A stretch of 64,000 nucleotides of DNA from Kineosporiaceae bacterium. GTDB taxonomy: Bacteria; Actinomycetota; Actinomycetes; Actinomycetales; Kineosporiaceae. The position numbers and the translations under genes are program-made. The first letter of the stretch is position 1; each line of letters begins with the position of its first letter. Of the stretch, positions 8,813 through 18,955 are shown in pieces. The DNA lies in NCBI GenBank assembly GCA_016794595.1, contig JAEUJN010000004.1:1-64000 (forward strand). The letters run 5' to 3'. The notes under the pieces were generated by a model. It ran no database searches. It was not told the DNA's origin and was given only the letters and a program-made list of their open reading frames with translations.

Positions 8813-9185
8813 GCGCACCTCTCGCCCGGCGTCCGGCTCCGCTCAGGAGTCGGCGGCTGTTCAGACCGCCGGGTCCCCCACCCGCCACCGACACACTCGC
8901 CTGATGGTGGCGATCGGGCTGGTGCTCAGCCTGATCCTGGCCGGAGTGGTGAGCCTGTACGCCAGCGGATCACCCGACGGCCTGGAGAAGGTCGCCGAGG
9001 ACACGGGGTTCATCGACACCGCCACCGACCACGCGGCCGCAGGTTCGCCGTTGGCCGACTACCAGGCCTCCTTTCTCGACGGCGCGCTCGGACAGAGCGT
9101 GGCCGGCGTGGTGGGGGTGCTGGTCACCCTGGCCCTGTTCTACGGCCTGACCCGCCTGGTCCGTCGAGGCGACCGCACGGGCTGA
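8805..9185 (+). CDS. nikN: PDGLE-domain component NikN of the ECF metal transporter
   Basis: This 126-residue protein has two transmembrane helices (LMVAIGLVLSLILAGVV and VVGVLVTLALFYGLT) flanking an extracytoplasmic loop. The loop begins SGSPDGLEKVAEDTGF, the PDGLE motif that names the family. NikN/CbiN is a small accessory subunit that helps load metal into NikM. Its start overlaps nikM, consistent with translational coupling. The first 30 residues are a polar Ser/Thr-rich cytoplasmic tail. Confidence 0.88.
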   Translation: MPERTSRPASGSAQESAAVQTAGSPTRHRHTRLMVAIGLVLSLILAGVVSLYASGSPDGLEKVAEDTGFIDTATDHAAAGSPLADYQASFLDGALGQSVAGVVGVLVTLALFYGLTRLVRRGDRTG

Positions 9186-9218
9186 CGGACAGCCGCACGG
9201 GCTGGGAGGCGAGAACTC

Positions 9219-9983
9219 GTGGGATCCGATCACGCTCATCGGCTGTACGTGCCCGGCGCCTCGGTCGTGCACCGGCTGGGGCCGCAGTGCAAGCTGGTGG
9301 CCACCGTGGCCTTCGTCATCCTCGTCGTCCTCACCCCCGCACGTCAGATGTGGGCCTTCGCGCTCTACGCGCTGGTCCTGGCCGTGGTGGCAGCGGTCGC
9401 CCACATCCCGGCGCCGACCATCGCCCGCCGCATGCTGGTCGAGGTGCCCTTCGTCGTCTTCGCCCTGGCGATGCCCTTCCTCACCCCGGGCGACCGGGTC
9501 GAGGTGGCCGGGATCCAGCTGAGTTCGGCCGGGTTGTGGTCGGCCTGGAACGTCCTGGCCAAGGCCACGGTCGGGGTGGTGACCTCCATCCTGCTGGCGG
9601 CCACCACCGACCTGCGCATGCTGCTGCTCGGCCTGGAACGGCTTCGGCTGCCCGGCCTGCTGGTGCAGATCATGACCTTCATGGTGCGCTACTCGGATGT
9701 GATCACCGACGAGATGCGCCGGATGCGGATCGCCCGGCTGGCACGAGGTTTCGAGGCGCGCGACATCCGTTCGCTGCCCGTCCTGGCCCACTCGGCGGGG
9801 GCGCTGTTCATTCGCTCATACGAACGCGGAGAACGCGTTCACCTGGCCATGCTGTCCCGAGGCTACACCGGCAGCATGCCCAGCGTGGTCGACATCGCCG
9901 CCCCCACACGGGACTGGGCGCTGGCTCTCGCCCTGCCGGCAGTCGCCATCGTGATCCTCACGGCGGCAAGGGTTTCTGCATGA
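9219..9983 (+). CDS. nikQ: ECF transporter transmembrane (T) component NikQ/CbiQ
   Basis: This 254-residue membrane protein couples the ATPase to NikM. It has the T-component signatures HRLGPQCKLV near the N terminus and the two cytoplasmic Ala-Arg-Gly coupling motifs, ARLARGFEARD and AMLSRGYTGSM. Several transmembrane helices lie between them. The GTG start is preceded by GGGAGG at a 9-nt spacing. The stop overlaps the nikO start as ATGA. Confidence 0.9.
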   Translation: MGSDHAHRLYVPGASVVHRLGPQCKLVATVAFVILVVLTPARQMWAFALYALVLAVVAAVAHIPAPTIARRMLVEVPFVVFALAMPFLTPGDRVEVAGIQLSSAGLWSAWNVLAKATVGVVTSILLAATTDLRMLLLGLERLRLPGLLVQIMTFMVRYSDVITDEMRRMRIARLARGFEARDIRSLPVLAHSAGALFIRSYERGERVHLAMLSRGYTGSMPSVVDIAAPTRDWALALALPAVAIVILTAARVSA

Positions 9984-10729
9984 CTCCCGCGACCGGAGCG
10001 CCCTCACTGCTGATCGAGCAGCTGGCCTTTGCCTACCCGGACGGGCACCAGGCCCTCTTCGGGGTCGACCTGACGGTCGAACGTGGTGAGCGAGTTGCCC
10101 TGCTGGGACCCAACGGCGCCGGTAAGACCACTCTGGTGATGCACCTCAACGGCATCCTGGTCGGGGGCCGCGGGCGGGTCTCGATCGCGGGCCTCGAGGT
10201 CTCGGCCCCGAACCTGCGCGAGATCCGGCGGCGGGTGGGCATCGTGTTCCAGGATCCGGACGACCAGCTCTTCATGCCCACGGTCCGCGACGACGTGGCC
10301 TTCGGCCCGGCCAACCTGGGGCTGCGCGGGGCCGAGCTGGACGACCGGGTGGAGCAGGCCCTGCGCACGGTGGGGTTGACCGATCTGGCCGACCGTCCAC
10401 CACATCACCTGTCGTTCGGACAACGACGGCGCGCCGCGGTGGCCACCGTCCTGGCCATGCAGCCGGAGATCCTCGTGCTCGACGAGCCGAGCAGCAACCT
10501 GGACCCGGCCAGCCGTCGCGAGCTGGCCGAGGTACTGGAGTCGCTGGATGTCACCGTGCTGATGGTGACCCATGACCTGCCCTACGCCGCCCAGCTCTGC
10601 CCGCGCTCGGTGATCCTCTCCGGTGGGGTGGTCGCCGCCGACGGACCGACCGCCAAGCTGCTCGGGGACGCCGAGCTGCTGGCAGCCCACCGCCTCGAGC
10701 TGCCGCACGGGTTCGTCCTGGACTGCTGA
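9980..10729 (+). CDS. nikO: ECF transporter ATP-binding protein NikO/CbiO
   Basis: This 249-residue ABC ATPase powers metal uptake. Walker A is GPNGAGKTT, the Q-loop is VFQDPDDQLF (characteristic of ECF ATPases), the signature is LSFGQRRRA, Walker B is ILVLDEPSSNLD and the switch histidine is in VTHDLPYA. The ATG start sits in the 4-bp overlap with nikQ. The frame is open upstream but is a shadow of nikQ. It completes a four-gene M-N-Q-O module with a single ATPase, as expected for nickel/cobalt ECF systems. Confidence 0.93.
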   Translation: MTPATGAPSLLIEQLAFAYPDGHQALFGVDLTVERGERVALLGPNGAGKTTLVMHLNGILVGGRGRVSIAGLEVSAPNLREIRRRVGIVFQDPDDQLFMPTVRDDVAFGPANLGLRGAELDDRVEQALRTVGLTDLADRPPHHLSFGQRRRAAVATVLAMQPEILVLDEPSSNLDPASRRELAEVLESLDVTVLMVTHDLPYAAQLCPRSVILSGGVVAADGPTAKLLGDAELLAAHRLELPHGFVLDC

Positions 10730-10835
10730 GCGGGCACACCCGTACATCTCGGACCTCGGTCACTGTCGCACGCCCTGGTGGCAGCGCACGATGGGAGCAT
10801 CCCGGGCCACGTGCGGTCCCGCACCGGAGGTTGCG

Positions 10836-11411
10836 ATGGGCGTCATGACGGTTCGACAGGCCGCCTGGCGAGGTGGTGTCGATGCGCCACCCCGCACGCC
10901 GGTGATCGTCGACGTCCCCGAGGTCTACTGCCTGGCCATCCCCGGCGCCGGCCCCCAGGACGGGACGGTCTGGGCCAGGGCCCGGCACGACCTGCTCTCG
11001 GCGTGGCAGACCCGGATCGGAGCCGACCATCCCCAGGCCTGCGAACCCCCACCACTCGAGGTGATCTGGGACGACACCACCCGGCACACCTGGACCCTCC
11101 TGCTCCCCCTGCCCGAGCCCCCGTCGGACCTGCCACACGACGCTGCCCGCCACGTCGTCCCGGGCCTGCCCGCCGGCTGCTCGGTGATCCGGATGCACGA
11201 GGGCTGGTGTGCCCAGCTGATGTTCTACGGCGCGAGCAACCGCGAGATGTCGATCGCCCGGCTCGACCGGTTCCTGGTTCAGCAGGGGTACCGGCCGCGA
11301 GGCTGTGAGGGGCGTCCGCACCCCTGCCTGCACGAGATCTACCTCGATGCCCCGGCCAGTACCCCCGCCCCCCGGGTGATCGCCCGCCGCCCGATCCAGC
11401 CCGCCGGCTGA
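10836..11411 (+). CDS. GyrI-like small-molecule-binding domain protein
   Basis: This 191-residue protein resembles stand-alone GyrI-like/SBP-type domains: VDVPEVYCLAIPGAGPQDG, then PPLEVIWDDTTRHTWTLLL and a C-terminal CLHEIYLDAP segment. Such domains bind hydrophobic small molecules, and some are hydrolases or sequester ligands; no function can be assigned here. GGAGG lies 5 nt before the ATG. It stands alone between the nickel operon and a terminator-like hairpin. Confidence 0.7.
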   Translation: MGVMTVRQAAWRGGVDAPPRTPVIVDVPEVYCLAIPGAGPQDGTVWARARHDLLSAWQTRIGADHPQACEPPPLEVIWDDTTRHTWTLLLPLPEPPSDLPHDAARHVVPGLPAGCSVIRMHEGWCAQLMFYGASNREMSIARLDRFLVQQGYRPRGCEGRPHPCLHEIYLDAPASTPAPRVIARRPIQPAG

Positions 11412-11416
11412 CCCGT

Positions 11417-11474
11417 CCCCCCTTGGTGATCATGCACTTTCGAACAGTCGAAAGCGCATGATCACCAAGGGGGG
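11417..11474. terminator. Long palindromic hairpin, copy 1 of a repeat family
   Basis: The 27-nt arms (11417-11443 and 11448-11474) pair with one mismatch around a 4-nt ACAG loop. The core is GTGATCATGCACTTTCGA. It begins six bases after the GyrI-like stop codon. A related perfect hairpin lies at 37003-37056 and a decayed one at 45962-46015, all at gene 3' ends. Confidence 0.75.
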
Positions 11475-11517
11475 AGGCGTGACGGCGCGGAGCAACGGGG
11501 CGTGGCAGGATCGGTGA

Positions 11518-12216
11518 ATGCGCTGCCTGACCCGGTTGATCGTGGTGGCGGCGATCATCGCCGTCCTCGCGACGATCGCCGACGTCGCGGCCCGGCGGCT
11601 GGTCGAGGACCGGGTGGCCGAGCAGATCCGGTCCTCTCAGGGGCTGACCGGCGAACCCGAGGTCGACGTCCACGGCTGGCCGTTCGTCACCCAGCTGATC
11701 AGCGGCGACTTCCAGGAGGTCCAGGTGACCTCCGGGCGGGCCGGGACCGCCGAGGGATTGCAGGTGGACTCGGTCGATGCCCGGCTGCGCGAGGTGAGCC
11801 TGCCCCTCGGCGAACTGATCTCGGGTACGCCGGCCGTCGAGGTCGGCTCGGTGACCGTGACCGGGGTCGTGCCCTACTCGACCGTCTCCCGGGTGCTGGC
11901 CGGTCAGCTGGGCAGCGGGTTCTCCGACCTCGACGTCACCCACCGTTCCGGCGACACGGTGACCCTCAGCGGGAGTTACCGCGGGCTGCCGGTCGAGGTG
12001 CCGGTCCGGGTCCGGCTGAACGGCACCCAGGTGGTGTTCGCCGTCCCCGAGGACGCCGCCGCCTCCTCACCTGCGCTGGCCGCCGTGGCCCGCCTGGTGA
12101 GCGTGCGGGTCGCCGTCCCGGTACTGCCCTACGGCATCCGGGTGCGCTCGCTGGAGGTGACCGACGGCGGCCTGCGCCTGGGCGCCTCGGCCACCGACGT
12201 GCGCCTGCAGGGCTGA
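11518..12216 (+). CDS. DUF2993 (LmeA-like) phospholipid-binding domain protein
   Basis: The 232-residue protein starts with a hydrophobic signal/anchor (LIVVAAIIAVLATIADVAAR) followed by a DUF2993 domain: VEDRVAEQI, VDVHGWPFVTQLISGDF and repeated beta-strand segments such as GSVTVTGVVPY. In mycobacteria the relative LmeA is an envelope phospholipid-binding protein that supports lipomannan maturation. Export and lipid binding are inferred from the family. The gene is flanked by the copy-1 hairpin and a convergent methyltransferase whose stop abuts its own. Confidence 0.8.
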   Translation: MRCLTRLIVVAAIIAVLATIADVAARRLVEDRVAEQIRSSQGLTGEPEVDVHGWPFVTQLISGDFQEVQVTSGRAGTAEGLQVDSVDARLREVSLPLGELISGTPAVEVGSVTVTGVVPYSTVSRVLAGQLGSGFSDLDVTHRSGDTVTLSGSYRGLPVEVPVRVRLNGTQVVFAVPEDAAASSPALAAVARLVSVRVAVPVLPYGIRVRSLEVTDGGLRLGASATDVRLQG

Positions 12217-13014
12217 TCAGCCGGCGGCCGCGACGTCCCACCAGATCGCGGCCACGGTGCGCGGTGGGGCCGGCGGCTGCCCCGCGAGCACCTCGGCCAG
12301 TTCGGCATCGCGCGCAGCGGGCAGGCACAGGCGGATCCGGGTGAACTCCACCCGCGCGGCGAGCGGGAGGTCGTCCCGGCGCTCGCCTTCCTCCTCCCAG
12401 CGGGTGATCAGGGCCGGGATGCCGGCCTCGCGCAGGACGGCGAGCGCGTCGTCCGCGGTCGGCCCGAGCGGACGGTCGAGGCCCCAGAAGTGACGCCACA
12501 GCGGCGCCATCGGCGTCAGGGGGTGCCGCTCGGACAGTTCGAGCACCACGCGGCGCCGCGCGTGGGCGGCGGCCACCCGCGCGAAGGTCGCCAGATCGGC
12601 CACGTTGTAGGCGACGTGGTGGGCCACCGCCACGTCGGCGATCAGCGCGTCGTCGGCGACCGCCGGCCAGTCACCCAGGACGGCATGGTGCCGCAGGCCA
12701 CGACGCTCGGCCGCCTCGGCGAAGGCATCGAGCATCGACTCCTGGTGATCGACGCCGTAGACCCGGGTGGCGGGGGGAGCCAGGGCCAGGGCGGCCCGCC
12801 CCCCACCGCAGCCGATGTCCAGCACGGTCGCGCCGGCGTCGAGCACCTCCCGGGCGAGCCGGTGGGACGGTGCGTCCGGGATCGGGCCGTCCCCCACCCG
12901 GAACCGCTCCACCGGGTGGATCCAGGGGCTGCGCGGCGCCTGCCGCAGGATGTGGTCGGGGATGCGCCAGGCGGCCAGGTGCTCTCGCCAGCGCTGCGCT
13001 GCGCTCACGCGCAC
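12217..13014 (-). CDS. Class I SAM-dependent methyltransferase
   Basis: This 265-residue protein has a Rossmann-type SAM-binding motif VLDIGCGGGRAALALAP (motif I), the acidic residue of motif II in VYGVDHQESM, and DVAVAHHVAYNVADL as motif IV. The substrate is unknown. A second in-frame GTG two codons downstream is equally possible, so the start is uncertain. Its stop directly abuts the convergent DUF2993 gene. Confidence 0.8.
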   Translation of the reverse strand: MRVSAAQRWREHLAAWRIPDHILRQAPRSPWIHPVERFRVGDGPIPDAPSHRLAREVLDAGATVLDIGCGGGRAALALAPPATRVYGVDHQESMLDAFAEAAERRGLRHHAVLGDWPAVADDALIADVAVAHHVAYNVADLATFARVAAAHARRRVVLELSERHPLTPMAPLWRHFWGLDRPLGPTADDALAVLREAGIPALITRWEEEGERRDDLPLAARVEFTRIRLCLPAARDAELAEVLAGQPPAPPRTVAAIWWDVAAAG

Positions 13015-13093
13015 AGCCTGGCCCTTCGGGCCGGGGTCGGCACACCGGGGCCGGGCCGGTCGCGCCGACTGCGGCAGACGGACCGACCAACGG

Positions 13094-13123
13094 TTGCCGC
13101 TGATGTGTCAGGTCATCTACTAT
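13094..13123 (+). promoter_or_regulatory. Predicted promoter of the DODA dioxygenase gene
   Basis: A -35 TTGCCG at 13094-13099 and a -10 TACTAT at 13118-13123 are spaced 18 bp apart in an unusually AT-rich patch. GAAGGAG lies ahead of the GTG start. Confidence 0.5.
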
Positions 13124-13146
13124 GGTTGAAAATTGAAGGAGATTTC

Positions 13147-14034
13147 GTGACCACCGTGCACCCCTACCAGGTGTTCCTCCGGGACGCCCTGCCGCTCACC
13201 GAGGCCCAGGCCACCTGGACCGAGGGCGACGGCCCCCTGCCCGCGCTGTACCTGGGTCACGGAGCCCCACCCCTGCTGGAGAGCTCGCGCTGGATGGACG
13301 AGCTGTTCACCTGGGCCCAGCGCCTGCCCAAGCCCCGCGCCGTCCTGATGGTCAGCGCGCACTGGGAGGCAGCCCCGCTCAGCATCAGCCAGCCGGCGGC
13401 CGGCACGCCACTGATCTACGACTTCTCGGGCTTCGACCCGCTGTACTACCGCCTCACCTACGCCACCCCGGACGCCGCCGACCTCGCCGACCGAGTGGTG
13501 GCCACGCTGTCCGGAACCTGGAGTGGCGGGGACGAGCGCGACCGCGGCGTACACCGGCACCCTCGCCGTGGCCTGGACCACGGCGCCTGGGTTCCCCTGA
13601 TGGCGATGTACCCGGCGGCCGACGTCCCCGTACTGCAGCTCAGCCTGCCCACCGACGATTCGGCGCGACTGATCGAACTCGGCGGGCGGCTGCGCACCCT
13701 GCGCGAGGAGGGCGTGCTGATCATCGGGTCGGGCTTCATGACCCATGGACTGCCCTACCTGACCTACGAGCAGTTCACCGGCACGGGACCCGAGCCCGGG
13801 TGGTCGCGCGACTTCGACGCCTGGGCGGGGCAGGCGCTGGCCGAGGGCGACGTCGACGCGCTGGCCGACTTCCGCTCGCGGGCCCCGGGAATGCCCTACG
13901 CGCACCCCACCGTCGAGCATTTCACCCCGCTGTTCGTGACCCTGGGCGCCGCCACCCAGGTGGAGGCAGCCGTGCAGACCACGATCGAGGGGTTCTTCTT
14001 CGGCCTGTCCAAGCGGTCGTTCCAGGTCGTCTGA
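13147..14034 (+). CDS. DODA-type extradiol aromatic ring-opening dioxygenase family protein
   Basis: This 295-residue LigB-fold protein resembles 4,5-DOPA dioxygenase/YgiD. Metal-binding histidines are visible in YLGHGAPPLL, VSAHWEA and RGLDHGAWVPL, and a conserved SGFMTHGLPYL segment and a C-terminal HPTVEHFTPLF follow. Family members cleave catechol-type rings with a single Fe(II) or Zn(II); the substrate here is unknown. The GTG start is set by GAAGGAG six bases upstream. It faces the CsoR-like gene tail to tail. Confidence 0.9.
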   Translation: MTTVHPYQVFLRDALPLTEAQATWTEGDGPLPALYLGHGAPPLLESSRWMDELFTWAQRLPKPRAVLMVSAHWEAAPLSISQPAAGTPLIYDFSGFDPLYYRLTYATPDAADLADRVVATLSGTWSGGDERDRGVHRHPRRGLDHGAWVPLMAMYPAADVPVLQLSLPTDDSARLIELGGRLRTLREEGVLIIGSGFMTHGLPYLTYEQFTGTGPEPGWSRDFDAWAGQALAEGDVDALADFRSRAPGMPYAHPTVEHFTPLFVTLGAATQVEAAVQTTIEGFFFGLSKRSFQVV

Positions 14035-14073
14035 ACAGATCGTCTGGCGACGCCGGTCGATCAGGCCGGTCGA

Positions 14074-15107
<1,034 letters not shown>

Positions 15108-15273
15108 CCCGCGAGGCTGCCGGGCCGGCGGCACCGGGCACGTCAACCCCCGAGAGGATTCAGGGTCATCCCCGAAGCGGAGAGTCCGGGCCCGACCGAC
15201 CCCGGACAAGATCACCTGATCGGGGACGGCGGGATGCCTGACGTCCCGCGGCCGAGCCGACAGACTGGGGGTC

Positions 15274-16620
15274 ATGAGCACGACCCGCACGGCCCCCGCC
15301 GGTCGTGCACCGTCGAGGTTCGGCCCTCGCCGGCGCGATCACGCACTCGTGGCCGCTCTGGCCGCCGCGGAGCTGCTGATCGCCTGGGACTGGCCGCGGG
15401 CCGCGCCGTGGACGGCGTCCGACCTGATCCCACCGGTGCTCACCATCGTGGGGTTCGCTCTGCTGCCGCGCCGCCACCAGCGACCGATCGAGGTCTTCGC
15501 GGCCGTCGTCCTGCTCTCGCTGGCAGGCAGTGCGATCCCGCTGCACCACCCCTTCGCGGTGATCCTGGTGGCGCTGTACGCGGTCGCGGCCAACCGCCCC
15601 CGTCGCCCGGCGATCGTCGCGCTGGTCACGACCTGGGCACTGTTCCTCCTCTCCTACCTCCTCTACCCGATTCCCGATCACCCGGTGCGCATCCGGTTGA
15701 CCAGCGCCCTGGCCAGCTGCCTGGTCGCCGGCATCCTCTGGGCGCTGGCCCTGCGCTTCGGCCAGCAGGCCCGGGCGCTGGCCGAGCACGACCGGCGGCG
15801 GACGGCGGCCATCGCCCAGGCCGTCGCCGCCGAACGGCTGCGACTGGCTCGCGAACTCCACGACATCGTGTCGCACACGGTGAGCATCATGGTCCTGCAG
15901 GCGGCGGGTGCCCGGCGCGTGCTGCACCGCGATCCGGCGCGGGCCGAGGAGGCCCTCGGGGTCGTCGAGGACCTGGGGCACGAGGCCATGGAGGAGTTGC
16001 GCCGGCTGCTCACCGTGCTGCGCACACCCGGGGAGCACGATCAGGACGGCGACCCGAGGGCACCCGGCCTGGACGAGCTCGCAGCCCTGCTGGAGCGGAC
16101 CTCCGCCGCCGGCGTGCACACCGTGCTCGAGGTCACCGGGACCCCGGGCCGCCTGGCACCGAGCGTCGAACTGACCGCCTTCCGGGTTGTCCAGGAGGCG
16201 CTGACCAACACCGTCAAACACGTCGGCCCCGGGACGACGGCCCGCGTGCGGCTGGCGTGGCGGACCGACCGATCCCCGCGGCGACTGGAGGTTCAGGTGA
16301 TCGACGAGGGGCCGCCGGCCGAACCCCTGGGTGGTCCGGGGGAGAGCCCGATGAAGGGCACGGACGACGGGTCGGACAGCCGATCGGACCATGGTTCGGC
16401 GACCAGGTGCGCTGCCGGGGGGCCGCTGTCGAACAGCCTGGGCCTGGTCGGGCTGTCCGAGCGGGTGACGGCGGTCGGCGGCCGGTTCGAGACCGGGCGG
16501 TCCGGTACCGGGTTCCGCGTCCTGGCGAGCCTTCCGGCGTCACCGGCGCCCGCTGCCCCGCAGATCAGCCTCACCGAGGCCGACCCGGTGGGCACCCGGC
16601 GATCGGACGGCGCCCGGTGA
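15274..16620 (+). CDS. NarL-type sensor histidine kinase
   Basis: The 448-residue membrane kinase has four to five predicted transmembrane helices in residues 25-165, with no large external domain. A HisKA_3 dimerisation domain follows, with phospho-acceptor His196 in LARELHDIVSHTVS. The HATPase domain begins VVQEALTNTVKHVGP (N box) and contains an interrupted G region: EGPPAEPLGGPGES, about 30 low-complexity residues, then NSLGLVGLSERV. The stop overlaps the response regulator start as GTGA. No stimulus can be inferred. Confidence 0.92.
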   Translation: MSTTRTAPAGRAPSRFGPRRRDHALVAALAAAELLIAWDWPRAAPWTASDLIPPVLTIVGFALLPRRHQRPIEVFAAVVLLSLAGSAIPLHHPFAVILVALYAVAANRPRRPAIVALVTTWALFLLSYLLYPIPDHPVRIRLTSALASCLVAGILWALALRFGQQARALAEHDRRRTAAIAQAVAAERLRLARELHDIVSHTVSIMVLQAAGARRVLHRDPARAEEALGVVEDLGHEAMEELRRLLTVLRTPGEHDQDGDPRAPGLDELAALLERTSAAGVHTVLEVTGTPGRLAPSVELTAFRVVQEALTNTVKHVGPGTTARVRLAWRTDRSPRRLEVQVIDEGPPAEPLGGPGESPMKGTDDGSDSRSDHGSATRCAAGGPLSNSLGLVGLSERVTAVGGRFETGRSGTGFRVLASLPASPAPAAPQISLTEADPVGTRRSDGAR

Positions 16621-17321
16621 GCGGGATCCGGGTCCTGATCGCCGACGACAGCACGCTGGTGCGGGCCGGGCTGGCGATGATCCTGGACGCCGAGCCGGAC
16701 CTCACCGTCGTGGGGGAGGCCGACGACGGTGGGTCCGCGGTCGAGCTCGCCCGCCGCCTGCACCCCGACGTGGTGCTGATGGACGTCCAGATGGCGCCGA
16801 TGGACGGCGTCGAGGCCACCCGCATCCTCACCCGCGACGCCTCCGCCGAGCAGCCGGACGCGCTGGTCCAGGTGCTGATCCTGACCGCCTTCCGGGTCGA
16901 CGAGCAGGTCTACCGGGCGCTGCGCGCGGGGGCCTCCGGGTTCCTGCTCAAGGACGCCGCCCCCCGCGAGCTGATCAGCGCCGTCCGGGCGATCGCGCGC
17001 GGTGACGGCTGGCTCGACCCGGCCGTGACCCGCAGCCTGATCACCGAGTTCGCCGATCGTCCCGAGCACGCCGGCAGCGGGACGACCTTCGAGTGCCTGA
17101 CCCCCCGTGAGCGCGAGGTGCTCGTGCTGGTGGCCCACGGGAAGTCCAATGCCGAGATCGCCGGCTGGCTGGGCCTGGGCGAGGCGACGGTCAAGACCCA
17201 CCTCGCCCGCATCCTGATGAAAGCGGGCCTGCGTGACCGCTCCCAGGCCATCGCGGCCGCCTACCAGAGTGGACTGGTCGCCCCGAACAGCCCGCCCCCG
17301 CCGCCGGCGGGTCGCCCCTGA
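16617..17321 (+). CDS. NarL/FixJ-family response regulator
   Basis: The 234-residue cognate regulator of the upstream kinase has a receiver domain with phospho-acceptor Asp56 in [13 protein letters not shown], the conserved Thr in LILTAF and Lys in FLLKDA. A LuxR-type HTH follows ([35 protein letters not shown]). The start lies in the 4-bp overlap. The C terminus is a proline-rich tail (PPPPPAG). Targets are unknown; the divergent ECF sigma gene is a candidate by position only. Confidence 0.93.
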   Translation: MSGIRVLIADDSTLVRAGLAMILDAEPDLTVVGEADDGGSAVELARRLHPDVVLMDVQMAPMDGVEATRILTRDASAEQPDALVQVLILTAFRVDEQVYRALRAGASGFLLKDAAPRELISAVRAIARGDGWLDPAVTRSLITEFADRPEHAGSGTTFECLTPREREVLVLVAHGKSNAEIAGWLGLGEATVKTHLARILMKAGLRDRSQAIAAAYQSGLVAPNSPPPPPAGRP

Positions 17322-17355
17322 TCCCCGCCCGCGGCCGGGCGTGAGAGGCTGGACC

Positions 17356-17787
17356 ATGCGCGTGCTGGTGATCAACGGGCCGAACCTGAACCTGCTCGGG
17401 ACCCGTGAACCGTCGGTGTACGGGGCGACGACCCTGGCCGACGTCGAGAAGCAGTTGCGCGAGCTGGCCACCGAGCTCGGCCTCGAGCTCGACGTCGTCC
17501 AGAGCAATCACGAGGGCGTCCTGGTCGACGCCATCCAGCAGGCCCGCACGGACGGCGTCCGGTACGTGATCATCAATCCCGGCGCCTACACCCACACCAG
17601 CGTGGCGATCCGGGACGCCTTCGCTGCCGTGGACATTCCCTTCGTCGAGGTGCACATCTCGAATGTCCATGCGCGCGAGGAGTTCCGGCACCACTCCTAC
17701 CTGTCCCCGATCGCCACCGGGGTGATCGCCGGGCTGGGCACCGAGGGCTACGCCCTCGCCCTGCGCTTCGTGCGATCCCAGCTCTGA
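17356..17787 (+). CDS. aroQ: Type II 3-dehydroquinate dehydratase
   Basis: The 143-residue enzyme converts 3-dehydroquinate to 3-dehydroshikimate in the shikimate pathway, or in quinate breakdown. Signature segments are [18 protein letters not shown] (with the flexible-loop Arg and active-site Tyr), [28 protein letters not shown] and [15 protein letters not shown]. The [16 protein letters not shown] motif carries the catalytic pocket residues. The length fits the dodecameric type II family. It is detached from other aro genes and sits 19 bp before an acyl-CoA dehydrogenase. Confidence 0.95.
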   Translation: MRVLVINGPNLNLLGTREPSVYGATTLADVEKQLRELATELGLELDVVQSNHEGVLVDAIQQARTDGVRYVIINPGAYTHTSVAIRDAFAAVDIPFVEVHISNVHAREEFRHHSYLSPIATGVIAGLGTEGYALALRFVRSQL

Positions 17788-17806
17788 ACCGAGGGAGGCC
17801 CTCACC

Positions 17807-18955
17807 GTGAGCGTCCAGCGGGAGCTGCCCACCGACGAGGCCCGCGACCTGATCGCCCTCACCCGCGAGGTGGCGGACGCCGAACTGGCCCCCCGGGTGA
17901 ACGCCGACGAACGCGCCGAACGCTTTCCGCGCGAGGTGTTCTCGCTGCTCGGCGGTCTCGGGCTGCTCGGCCTGCCGTTCGCCGAGGACGTCGGCGGCGG
18001 CGGGCAGCCGGCCGCCGTCTACCTCCAAGTGGTCGAGGAGCTGGCGATGCGCTGGGCGAGCGTGGCGCTCGGCGTGAGCGTCCACACCCTCAGCGCGACC
18101 GCCATCGACCGCTTCGGCACCGGCGACCAGCGCGCCAGGCTGCTGCCGGCGATGGTCGGCGGGCAGTTGCTCGGCGCGTACTGCCTCTCCGAGGCACACG
18201 CGGGCTCGGACCCCTCGGCCCTGATCGCCCGGGCCGAGGCCCGGCCGGGGTCCGGCTGGGTGGCCGACGGCAGCAAGGCCTGGGTCACCCACGGCGGCCT
18301 GGCCGACTACTACACGATGTTCCTGCGCACCTCGGACGACGCCCGGCGCGGGATCTCGTGCTTCCACGTGCCGGCCGACACCCCGGGCCTGCTGGCCGGC
18401 GCCCCCGAGGACAAGATGGGGATGAACGCCTCCCACACCGCGACCATGACCCTGGACGGCGCCCGGCTGGGTGCCGACGCCCTGGTCGGCGAGGTCGGCC
18501 AGGGTCTGCCGATCGCGCTGGCGGCGCTGGACTCCGGACGGCTCGGGGTGAGTGCGGTGGCGGTGGGCCTGGCCCAGTCGGCCCTGGATCACGCGGTGGC
18601 CTACGCGCGCGAACGGCACTCGTTCGGCAAGCCGATCATCGAGCACCAGGGCCTGGCCTTCCTGCTCGCCGACATGGCCGCCGCCGTGGAGTCGGCGCGC
18701 GCCACCTACCTGCACGCAGCCCGGTTGAGCGATGCCGGGAGGCCCTACTCGCGGCAGGCCTCGGTCGCCAAACTCCTCGCCACGGATGCTGCGATGCGGG
18801 TGACCACGGACGCCGTCCAGGTCTTCGGCGGAGCCGGGTACACCCGCGACTTCCCGGTGGAACGCCTGATGCGCGAGGCGAAGGTGATGCAGATCTTCGA
18901 GGGCAGCAACCAGATCCAGCGCCTGGTGATCGCCCGTCACCTCGCCCGGGGCTGA
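17807..18955 (+). CDS. Acyl-CoA dehydrogenase
   Basis: The 382-residue FAD flavoenzyme catalyses alpha,beta-dehydrogenation of an acyl-CoA. It has the FAD/substrate motif AYCLSEAHAGSDPSAL, the WVTHGG strand, RHSFGKPIIEHQGL, VFGGAGYTRDFPVERLMRE and the catalytic glutamate in MQIFEGSNQIQRLVIAR. The latter is the short-/branched-chain arrangement. GGGAGG precedes the GTG start. Its last 19 bp overlap the convergent hydrolase gene. No electron-transfer flavoprotein gene is nearby. Confidence 0.93.
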   Translation: MSVQRELPTDEARDLIALTREVADAELAPRVNADERAERFPREVFSLLGGLGLLGLPFAEDVGGGGQPAAVYLQVVEELAMRWASVALGVSVHTLSATAIDRFGTGDQRARLLPAMVGGQLLGAYCLSEAHAGSDPSALIARAEARPGSGWVADGSKAWVTHGGLADYYTMFLRTSDDARRGISCFHVPADTPGLLAGAPEDKMGMNASHTATMTLDGARLGADALVGEVGQGLPIALAALDSGRLGVSAVAVGLAQSALDHAVAYARERHSFGKPIIEHQGLAFLLADMAAAVESARATYLHAARLSDAGRPYSRQASVAKLLATDAAMRVTTDAVQVFGGAGYTRDFPVERLMREAKVMQIFEGSNQIQRLVIARHLARG